64,000 bases of DNA, taken from the NCBI RefSeq assembly GCF_003479425.1, contig NZ_QUHC01000002.1, positions 124,001 to 188,000 of the forward strand, given 5' to 3'. The position numbers and the translations under genes are program-made. This DNA comes from Odoribacter sp. AF15-53 (GTDB taxonomy: Bacteria; Bacteroidota; Bacteroidia; Bacteroidales; Marinifilaceae). Shown one piece after another: positions 26,472 to 33,494 of the stretch; positions within the stretch are counted from its first letter, which is position 1, and the number at the start of each line of letters is the position of its first letter. The notes under the pieces are model-generated. The model did not search any database and had not been told where the DNA came from. It saw only the letters and a list, made by a program, of their open reading frames with translations.

Positions 26472-29400
26472 TTAAAAAGTCACATTTAAAGACATTGACA
26501 TCCGACGAGAAAACGGGTATTCAATACCCCTCTCCATTTTCACGGTCGAGAAACGGCAAATATCCTCCATATAGAATCCAATAGTAGCCGCACTGATGCC
26601 AGCACGTTTCAACCAACTAAATTTAGAATCATCCATTCGGTAAGAAAGGTTAATCGTAGAGAAAGCGAACTCGTTATCGTCCATAACAAAACGAGAACTT
26701 TCCTTCGTATCCTCCTTAAAAATATCACCGTCAATAGCCTTAAAAAGTACTTGGTTCCCCGGCTTCTGCCAACGACTATATAGAGCTCTACGATCGGCAT
26801 TTTTACGTAAATTGGCATTCTCAACTTTGTCAATCAAGGTTTGGTTAAATACCTGGCCACCCCAATGATACTGCCCGGCCAATGTCAAACTAAATCCTTT
26901 ATAGGTAAAAGTAGTAGAAACAGATCCCTGAAACTTTGGTTCAGTATCCCCAACGGGCACCTGATCCACGGAAGAATAAGTATTAGTCAACTGGCCATCA
27001 CGGGTAACAAAAACCTCCCGACCAGTCTGAGGATCAATTCCCTTAGATCGAACAGCCCAAATTGTCGTTTGAGAGTAACCATTCTCATAACGAGGTAACG
27101 GACGCTTTTTACGTTTATTATTAAAATCATCCCAACTCTCATACTCATCCGCATTTTCCTCTTTATCCGCTTCAGCCATCTGCTTCTCGTTCATCACTTT
27201 CAATGCGTTAGAAATCTCCTCGATCTTTGATTTATTATGCGAACCCGTAAGTACAAGATTCCAATACGCCTGTTTAGCCGAATTACTGTACGGCATCAAA
27301 CGTAAAGTGACCTCATAACCCTTATTGGAAATTTCGCCCAAATTCTCTTTCATCGTCGAGAAACCGACAGACGGAGCCATTGAATAATCCAACAAAGTGT
27401 TCTTCGTATATTTCTCATAATATTCCACCCGTGCGCTCACGAGATTTTGTAATACGGTAAAATCCAAAGAAACATTATAATTTTTTGTCTGTTGCCATTT
27501 CAAATCAGGATTTCCTAAACCATATATTTCCGTACCCACCACATCCGAACTCTTATAGGTTTTCATTAAATTCTTATACGTGTACATTTGCAAAGATTGA
27601 TAAGGAGTAAAACCCTGCGACCCAGTAATACCGTAAGTACCACGCAAAACCAATTCGTCAAAAATACCCAGATTATTGATAAAAGTCTCTCTATCGGCAT
27701 TCCAACGGAAACCAGCGGACCAAAAGGGCGCATACCGATTGTTTTTCCCGAACTCAGAGGAAGCATTAACACTCATGCTATAATCAATAGCATAACGCTG
27801 CTTATACGAGTAATTCAAAGTCATCATAAAAGCTAATGCCCGAGCCACACTCTCACTACCGGAAGTTTCTTTGTATTCCGTTCCCATATACACTTCACTC
27901 AATTTATCATTCGGGAAACCTTTCATGACCAACCCTGTCGTTTTCGAGGACGTTTCATTTATACTGTAACGGGCAAAAGCGGAGAGCAAGTGATCGCCCA
28001 AAGACTTATTATATGCTCCAGATAAACTGACTCGATAAGAAGTTCCCTCCTTTTTTGTCCAATCATAAGATCCCTTTTGTGCCGGGTCCGTTACCGAGTA
28101 AAAATCATTATGTTGGGCGGATTTGAACACCTCGACAGAACCATCCGTTCGCGTCAACGTGAAATCCAAACTTAAACGCAAATTCTCTACAGGCAAATAT
28201 TCAACCTTCAGGGCTTCACGCAGTTCAAAGTTTTTACTATCATCTTTTGATTCAAATTGTTTATTCCAAAGCGGGTTCAAAATAGGTTCTCCGTAACGTG
28301 CCACAACATCATCAAATTCATCCCCGGTTCGATTATCATCCAACAATTGTTTAATATTTCCATGACTATCCGTTTTACGATAATAAGGATTAACCATAGC
28401 ATAATCCTGAAAACTACCATAAGGGGACGTCCGTGCCCCGTCAGAATAATCTACAGACAATGAATTATTAATTAATAACTTATTATTCCGGTAATTCAAA
28501 TCAATTTTTCCGGTTTTAGTATTCAAGTTCGATTCTTTCATCACACCCGGAGCCCATTTGGCCCCTAAATAAAGCTTATACCGCAATGTCTGGTCTCCCC
28601 CCTCCACGGTCAATCCATGTCGATGAGCGAAAGCCGTCTGTACCGGTTCTGCCAACCAATACGTGTTCACTCCTCTCAACACTTCCTGGCGAAGATTATT
28701 ATAATAGTTCATCAACCCCATATTATCTTTCTCGTCATAATATCCGGCCAATTCCTCTATTTTCAACTTCTCCTCCGCATTCATCAGATCATACACACTT
28801 AAATCCGGCCATTCCAATTCAAAATTCCCGTTATAAGTAAAACGTAACTTACCTGGAGCTGGAGCTCTCGTTTCCACGACCACCACTCCATTAGCCGCCT
28901 CGGAACCGTAAATAACCGTTGCAGCAGCATCTTTCAACAAAGTAATAGATTCCACCTGTTCTGGATCAAGGTCCATAATCGTCGTGGCATCCACCCCAAT
29001 CACACCATCTAACACGAACAACGGTTGATTCGGACGGGTATTCACATCACCACGTAACACCACCACGTCATCACTCTGGTAGTTACCAATACTCGCTTGC
29101 CCCCGCATTTGGAAATCTGGAATAGCATTCGGATTTGAACCTGCCAAATTACTGGTGTTCATTTTAAAACCCGGATCTAACATTTGTAACGCTTTCAACA
29201 CATTACCCGATGTCATCCTTTTAATCTCGTCACCAGAAACACGAGTTGCAGAGCCGGTAAACCCTTCCTTTTTCCGGGTAAAAATACCCGTCACCACCAC
29301 ATCTTCCAGACTTTCCGTCTGCTCCTCCATCACCACCTTCAAATCCTTCTTCCCGGCCAATACCTCTTTATCTTTAATCTCAGCCAACTTCACTTTCTGG

Positions 29401-29963
29401 GTTTCCATTCCCACGAAGCGAAATACCACCACCACGTCTTTCAACTCTTTAGGTAAAGGCAAGCTGAACTTTCCGTCCACATCAGTGGCACATCCAACGG
29501 TAGTACCCTCAATAAGTACCGTCACACCAGGTAAAGGGGCTCCCCCCTTATCAACGACCTGCCCTTTCATCAGAACCGTTTTCTCCTCTTGGACGACAAT
29601 GGCCTTTGGGGTAATCACGATCAGGTTATCTATAATTCGATAACCAAAGCGATCCCCAAAAATCACTCGAACCAACTCGTCAAGAGTGGCCTGATTCAAA
29701 TCCACTGAAATCTTTCGGTTAACATCCACTTCCTTTTTACTAAAAAAGAAATCCTGTTTCAACTGCTTTTCGACCTCGAAAATGACCTTCTCTACCGTCA
29801 CGTCCTTCATTTTCAAGTTAACCTGAGCATTCTGACTTCGAACCTCCGCGGAAAGGTGAGTCAAACTGAGTAACATCAAAAAAATTACAATTTTCATCAC
29901 TCGAAATAGGTTAAAAAGTTCCCTGAATGTGCAATTCATGCACATACTTCGTTTTTTTTTCAT
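26472..29963 (-). CDS. SusC/RagA TonB-dependent transporter with STN domain (locus 3)
   Basis: 1163 residues from ATG 29963. Long N-region, signal helix about 22-42 (VMKIVIFLMLLSLTHLSAEV), STN domain (about 46-120) with VNLKMKDVTVEKVIFEVE, CarboxypepD_reg-like domain, TonB-box region EDVVVTG, plug with LLKDAAATVIYGSEAANG, and barrel ending NVTF. From the TonB box to the C-terminus it is nearly collinear with the locus 1 SusC, but its STN and linker are of a different subtype. It lies 83 bp after fecR with the antisense hairpin in between. SusC identity is firm; the substrate is unknown. Confidence 0.96.
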   Translation of the reverse strand: MKKKRSMCMNCTFRELFNLFRVMKIVIFLMLLSLTHLSAEVRSQNAQVNLKMKDVTVEKVIFEVEKQLKQDFFFSKKEVDVNRKISVDLNQATLDELVRVIFGDRFGYRIIDNLIVITPKAIVVQEEKTVLMKGQVVDKGGAPLPGVTVLIEGTTVGCATDVDGKFSLPLPKELKDVVVVFRFVGMETQKVKLAEIKDKEVLAGKKDLKVVMEEQTESLEDVVVTGIFTRKKEGFTGSATRVSGDEIKRMTSGNVLKALQMLDPGFKMNTSNLAGSNPNAIPDFQMRGQASIGNYQSDDVVVLRGDVNTRPNQPLFVLDGVIGVDATTIMDLDPEQVESITLLKDAAATVIYGSEAANGVVVVETRAPAPGKLRFTYNGNFELEWPDLSVYDLMNAEEKLKIEELAGYYDEKDNMGLMNYYNNLRQEVLRGVNTYWLAEPVQTAFAHRHGLTVEGGDQTLRYKLYLGAKWAPGVMKESNLNTKTGKIDLNYRNNKLLINNSLSVDYSDGARTSPYGSFQDYAMVNPYYRKTDSHGNIKQLLDDNRTGDEFDDVVARYGEPILNPLWNKQFESKDDSKNFELREALKVEYLPVENLRLSLDFTLTRTDGSVEVFKSAQHNDFYSVTDPAQKGSYDWTKKEGTSYRVSLSGAYNKSLGDHLLSAFARYSINETSSKTTGLVMKGFPNDKLSEVYMGTEYKETSGSESVARALAFMMTLNYSYKQRYAIDYSMSVNASSEFGKNNRYAPFWSAGFRWNADRETFINNLGIFDELVLRGTYGITGSQGFTPYQSLQMYTYKNLMKTYKSSDVVGTEIYGLGNPDLKWQQTKNYNVSLDFTVLQNLVSARVEYYEKYTKNTLLDYSMAPSVGFSTMKENLGEISNKGYEVTLRLMPYSNSAKQAYWNLVLTGSHNKSKIEEISNALKVMNEKQMAEADKEENADEYESWDDFNNKRKKRPLPRYENGYSQTTIWAVRSKGIDPQTGREVFVTRDGQLTNTYSSVDQVPVGDTEPKFQGSVSTTFTYKGFSLTLAGQYHWGGQVFNQTLIDKVENANLRKNADRRALYSRWQKPGNQVLFKAIDGDIFKEDTKESSRFVMDDNEFAFSTINLSYRMDDSKFSWLKRAGISAATIGFYMEDICRFSTVKMERGIEYPFSRRMSMSLNVTF

Positions 29964-29976
29964 AGCTTTGTAATTG

Positions 29977-30043
29977 GATTATTATTAAAGATTCTTCACG
30001 AAGAATTTAGACGAGGGTTGTTAGCGGCAATCCTCGTTTTTTC
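29977..30043 (+). ncRNA. Predicted cis-antisense sRNA, locus 3 fecR-susC gap
   Basis: The TAGCTTTG box at 29963-29970 lies on the antisense strand at the susC ATG. A hairpin TTCTT/AAGAA around 29991-30004 is followed by the 10-bp stem 30011-30020/30028-30037 (one G-U, loop TTAGCGG) and six T. The segment GTTGTTAGCG is shared with the locus 1 hairpin. Confidence 0.5.
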
Positions 30044-30046
30044 TTC

Positions 30047-31204
30047 CTAACGTTTTATAATTGTTATCACTTTTCCTTGCACTTTAAAATCAACATCTGT
30101 TGTTGCCGCAATCACGGACAACACACGATCCAGCTCCATATCCCGGTTTATCACTCCCCGGAAAACATAATCCTTCAAATCCTGATTCTGGTAAAAAACC
30201 TCAAAATCATACCAACGTTGTAACTGTCGCATAAGCAGGTCCAACGTCATGGACTGGAACACGAATCGCCCTTTTCTCCAAGCTATATAAGGCTCCACGT
30301 CAACCTCATACAACATGAACTTACCAGTTTCCAAGCTCATCACGCTCTGCATCCCCGGAGTTAACACTTCTTCCTGACCACTCTTTTCAGAAGAAAAACG
30401 AATCGAACCATCCACCAGCGTCGTGTACATCCGTCCGTCATCCCCGTAAGCATTTATATTAAAAGAAGTTCCCAACACTTGCACCTCGGCCCCGTTTACC
30501 CGAACGATAAAAGGATGCAAACTATCTTTCCGCACATCAAAATAAGCCTCTCCTTTCAAATCAACCACCCGTTTCCCGTTCAAAAACTCTACCGGGTATT
30601 TTAATTCCGAATCCGCATTCAAATACACTTTCGTACCATCAGCAAGAGTCAAAGCGTATTCTCCTCCAACCGGGGTTGATAACGTGTTATACTCTTCCTT
30701 CACACTTCCCTTCCCGGTTTCCTCGTACACGATCCCTTCTCCGGTAGTTGCCACCCGCACCCGTTCATTCAACTGAATATTCAGATCTCGATTCTGTTCC
30801 AAAGCAACCTTTTTACCATCGGCCGTCATCAAAATAGCTTTTGACTTGCCGGGTTGCATTGCGTTTGTCGTCAAAACCTGTTCATCATGCATATCCCGAA
30901 CATCGTTTATCATCCGTCCAACAAACAACCCGACCAGTAATATAATCGATGCCGCAACCGACCAACGTAAGGTCATCCGGCGACTCTTCCGATCGTAAAC
31001 GGCCTGTTCCAGACGTTGATATTCCACATCTACATTCTCCCCATACCCACGACCGGATAATTTTTGCCGGATTGCCGCAATCTCGTCCAACAACTCCACG
31101 TGATCTTTCACTCGCAACCATGCAGCAACCTCCTCCTCGTTCAATTCTTCCCGTTGGGTAAGAATCCTGTTGGCAAATTCTATATCTTCATCCCTGTAAC
31201 TCAT
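30047..31204 (-). CDS. FecR-family anti-sigma factor (locus 3)
   Basis: 385 residues. Cytoplasmic N-terminus MSYRDEDIEFANRIL, membrane helix about 80-100 that is almost identical to locus 2, periplasmic FecR domain with GGEYALTLADGTKVYLNADSEL and GEAYFDVRKDS, and C-terminal DUF4974-like part with WRKGRFVFQS and LQRWYDFEV. It is separated from its sigma gene by a tlpA gene with its own terminator, which is unusual because sigma and anti-sigma genes normally adjoin. The gap 31205-31473 should therefore contain its promoter; a TTGTCA element lies 45 nt upstream of the ATG. Confidence 0.95.
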   Translation of the reverse strand: MSYRDEDIEFANRILTQREELNEEEVAAWLRVKDHVELLDEIAAIRQKLSGRGYGENVDVEYQRLEQAVYDRKSRRMTLRWSVAASIILLVGLFVGRMINDVRDMHDEQVLTTNAMQPGKSKAILMTADGKKVALEQNRDLNIQLNERVRVATTGEGIVYEETGKGSVKEEYNTLSTPVGGEYALTLADGTKVYLNADSELKYPVEFLNGKRVVDLKGEAYFDVRKDSLHPFIVRVNGAEVQVLGTSFNINAYGDDGRMYTTLVDGSIRFSSEKSGQEEVLTPGMQSVMSLETGKFMLYEVDVEPYIAWRKGRFVFQSMTLDLLMRQLQRWYDFEVFYQNQDLKDYVFRGVINRDMELDRVLSVIAATTDVDFKVQGKVITIIKR

Positions 31205-31248
31205 TTTTGCTTATTTTTATAATAACACAACAACCTACTCGAAATAGG

Positions 31249-31254
31249 TGACAA
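31249..31254 (-). promoter_or_regulatory. TTGTCA element upstream of fecR (locus 3)
   Basis: TTGTCACC again lies exactly 45 nt before the fecR ATG at 31204. Here fecR must have its own promoter because a terminator sits upstream at 31422-31450, so this element is a good candidate part of it. Confidence 0.45.
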
Positions 31255-31421
31255 GAAATAATATTTTTTTTCAAAATTCTTCCAATTCCCCCCAAAACCT
31301 CTTCTTTATCAACAACGAAGGTCATGTCAACATACCTTTCTACAAGGGCAAAGTAACTTTTTTCCCAAGGTTTTAAATCACATAAAAATCCAAATATTCT
31401 TCAACTTTTTCAGAATCACAC

Positions 31422-31450
31422 AAAAAAAGAGTGCCCCAACCGAAGCACTC
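31422..31450 (-). terminator. Terminator after locus 3 small tlpA
   Basis: GAGTGC/GCACTC stem (31429-31434, 31445-31450) followed by T7 on the minus strand. It separates sigma-tlpA from fecR onward, so fecR needs a promoter of its own. Confidence 0.8.
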
Positions 31451-31473
31451 CACACTTAAAAAATAATAATATC

Positions 31474-31980
31474 TTACTTGTACTTTTTCATCAAATTCTC
31501 AATAACCTCCGCGGTCAATTCATGTCCCTGTAATAACGGAAAACCTTCCCAACGGATGATTCCTTTCGGATCAATCAAGATAACATGAGGAATACCTTTC
31601 ACGCCGAGCGCTTTTTTCATCACGCCTTTAGTATCCACGGCACTGTAATACTCGATATTCGGATCTTTCATCGCTTTCACTTTATCAGCCGTTTCATCAG
31701 AAATACCAATAACAACCAATTTTTTACCAAACTTTTTGGCAAACTCGTTCAATTCGGGGATCGCTTTCCGGCAAGGTCCACACCATGTCGCCCAAAAGTC
31801 GATTAGAATAAACTTTCCTTTCAATTTGGGTTGTTGGGAAATCCATTCCTCCACAACAAATTCAGGAGCCTTTTTATTCAAAAAAGAATCTGCCCACAAC
31901 TTTTTACCATTATTAGACTCTTGTCCAAATACATTTGACAAGGTCAATGTCAACACGATACATACAATAAACTTCATCAT
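31474..31980 (-). CDS. Small TlpA/ResA-like thioredoxin between sigma and fecR (locus 3)
   Basis: 168 residues: signal peptide to about 19 (SNVFGQ) and then a single thioredoxin domain with WATWCGPC (C67, C70), cis-Pro loop KGIPHV and the C-terminal helix. It lacks the DUF4369 and helical domains of the other TlpA proteins in the window. It starts 42 bp after the sigma gene, and a terminator (31422-31450) follows it, so it and the sigma factor form a two-gene transcript driven from 32596-32626. Constitutive co-production of a periplasmic thioredoxin with the sigma factor could precondition the envelope or substrate; that is inference. Confidence 0.93.
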   Translation of the reverse strand: MMKFIVCIVLTLTLSNVFGQESNNGKKLWADSFLNKKAPEFVVEEWISQQPKLKGKFILIDFWATWCGPCRKAIPELNEFAKKFGKKLVVIGISDETADKVKAMKDPNIEYYSAVDTKGVMKKALGVKGIPHVILIDPKGIIRWEGFPLLQGHELTAEVIENLMKKYK

Positions 31981-32022
31981 ACTCTTCCATTATTTAAAAT
32001 TAACATACAATGTCAAACTCAT

Positions 32023-32562
32023 TTATTCACGCTCTCGCTTCAACATAAACAACATGACCATCTCTTCCTTCAACTCGTTACGCAGGAATTTCAATCCCCT
32101 GGAAATATGTGTTTTCACAGAATTGACACTAATTCCCAATTCATCGGCCACGTCTCTGTATTTTTGCCCGTCCACGAAACATTTCATCAGCACCTGCCGC
32201 TGTTTGTCTGGTAACTCTGCGAGTTTCTCGTTCAACCGGGCTACCCGTTGCTCGTATGCATCCAGCTCGTCATCAGCATTTTCCAACGCCTCGATAACCT
32301 CTCGCTCGTTCATGGCCACCACACGCAAATGTTTCAAGTAGTTCAATGCGTAATTTTTAGACAAGGTGAATAAATAGGATTTCAAGGAATAGGATACATC
32401 CAAGCTCTTTTTGTTTTTCAATACGACCAGAAAAACGTCATGCACGATATCTTTCGCCACCTCCTCATCGTTCACGTAACTACATACAAACCCCACCAAA
32501 TCCCCGAAATGGGATTTAAACAAGCCTTCGAAAGTATCCTTATCAAATTCATTCTCTACCAT
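32023..32562 (-). CDS. ECF-type RNA polymerase sigma factor (locus 3)
   Basis: 179 residues from ATG 32562 (MVENEFDKD). The frame is open up to 32673, but that extension would cover the promoter at 32596-32626, so I reject it. Region 2: FEGLFKSHFGDLVGFVCSYV and VAKDIVHDVFLVVL. Region 4: LPDKQRQVLMKCFVDG and RDVADELGISVNSVKTHISR. It is a paralogue of the locus 2 sigma. The promoter TTTG-N19-TAATTTTG gives a leader of about 28 nt. Predicted to activate the fecR/susC part of locus 3 once its FecR releases it. Confidence 0.95.
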   Translation of the reverse strand: MVENEFDKDTFEGLFKSHFGDLVGFVCSYVNDEEVAKDIVHDVFLVVLKNKKSLDVSYSLKSYLFTLSKNYALNYLKHLRVVAMNEREVIEALENADDELDAYEQRVARLNEKLAELPDKQRQVLMKCFVDGQKYRDVADELGISVNSVKTHISRGLKFLRNELKEEMVMLFMLKRERE

Positions 32563-32595
32563 GGTATATCTATATAACACGCCCCTATATCCATA

Positions 32596-32626
32596 CAAAA
32601 TTATACTTTTTATCGAAGACAACAAA
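32596..32626 (-). promoter_or_regulatory. Promoter of locus 3 sigma-tlpA transcript
   Basis: TTTG (32623-32626), 19 nt, TAATTTTG (32596-32603) on the minus strand: a full match to the Bacteroidota consensus. The predicted start near 32590 excludes the upstream in-frame start codon of the sigma gene. Confidence 0.7.
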
Positions 32627-32682
32627 CAATCAATATAATATAAAATGAATCCCGACATTAAAATAATTAACAAACAAACTTA

Positions 32683-32974
32683 GAACCGGTTTAAATTCCA
32701 TGTTCTGCAGGAAGCTTTCTTTGAAATAAAGCCTCCCTCTAGCAATCTCTTCTCTATCGTTACACTTGGACAATAAGGAAATTCCCTCGCAGCACCTACG
32801 GAACATAGACCGAAATGAGTGTCTATGGTATGTTCGTGTTATATAGTTGTTATGTTCTTGATCTAGAGAAAGGGTTGCTCAACCACAGGCCACGGAGGGG
32901 TTACTCCCGAATAATAGTCGTAATGATGAACTTGGATGGGCTATAAGCTTCAGCAAAGAAATTCAAACAGGCTC
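32683..32974. mobile_element. 292-bp MITE-like element with IS5-type ends
   Basis: The left end GAACCGGTTTAAATTCC (32683-32699) and the inverted right end GAGCCTGTTTGAATTTC (reverse complement of 32958-32974) match at 13 of 17 positions. TTA flanks both ends (32680-32682 and 32975-32977), a 3-bp target duplication. There is no transposase frame inside; a 43-codon ORF at 32815-32946 has no recognisable domain. The ends and the TNA target resemble the IS1031 subgroup of IS5, so this may be a non-autonomous or decayed relative. The interior has short hairpins (such as GGTTGCTCAACC) but no clear RNA family. Confidence 0.6.
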
Positions 32975-32995
32975 TTATTCTTCCCGATTTATTCC

Positions 32996-33003
32996 TAAAT
33001 TTG
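32996..33003 (+). promoter_or_regulatory. -7 box for DUF3788 gene
   Basis: TAAATTTG about 27 nt before ATG 33030. The expected -33 position (32973-32976) falls exactly on the right end of the 292-bp insertion and reads TCTT, so the insertion may have replaced the original -33 element. Confidence 0.5.
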
Positions 33004-33029
33004 CAGACACTCATAAAAAATCAAACGTT

Positions 33030-33494
33030 ATGAAACCGACCTTTCAACCACCAACTCCCGAAATTCTCGAAAACCTGCTCGGTAAAGACCTCTATCCCGT
33101 GTGGACGTCCCTCTGTCAAAGAATCGAACAGAAGTACGAAATGGAGCAACTTTGGAACAAGGGGTACAAAATATGGGATTATGAATACAAATACCGTAGA
33201 GGGGGGAAAACACTTTGCGCTCTCTATGCCAGGGAAAATGTATTCGGGTTCATGGTCATTCTCGGAAAGGATGAACGTGCGAAATTCGAGACAGAACGGG
33301 AATACTTTTCCAAAGATGTACAAGAAATGTATGATCAGGCGACCACTTATCACGACGGAAAATGGATCATGTTCGAGCTAAAAGACACAAGCCTGTTCGG
33401 GGACATGGAACGCCTCCTGCTCATCAAACGCAAGCCGAATAACAAGTTATTCCATCACCAAAGAGTTCCGAATCTCCCCGCTGATCAACAATAA
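33030..33494 (+). CDS. DUF3788-family protein
   Basis: 154-residue soluble protein without a signal peptide. The pattern (WxSL, LWNKGYKIWDYEYKYRRGGKTLCALYAR, GFMVILGKDER, DGKWIMFEL, LLLIKRKPNNK near the end) fits DUF3788, a small cytoplasmic family of unknown function. It has its own -7 box TAAATTTG at 32996-33003. The last 48 bp overlap the convergent tolC-like gene, so the two C-terminal codings share DNA tail to tail. It is the only short plus-strand gene in a long minus-strand region and sits just after the 292-bp inserted element. Confidence 0.88.
   Translation: MKPTFQPPTPEILENLLGKDLYPVWTSLCQRIEQKYEMEQLWNKGYKIWDYEYKYRRGGKTLCALYARENVFGFMVILGKDERAKFETEREYFSKDVQEMYDQATTYHDGKWIMFELKDTSLFGDMERLLLIKRKPNNKLFHHQRVPNLPADQQ

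Noticed and set aside
1..32673. Calling the SusCD loci polysaccharide utilisation loci
   Set aside because: No carbohydrate-active enzyme is recognisable in any of them, and the accessory genes are mainly thioredoxin-fold proteins.
32563..32673. N-terminal extension of the locus 3 sigma factor
   Set aside because: It would overlap the full-consensus promoter at 32596-32626, and the extension has no similarity to the other sigma factors.
32815..32946. 43-codon ORF inside the 292-bp insertion
   Set aside because: No recognisable domain, no good start context, and it ends near the right inverted end; more likely chance.
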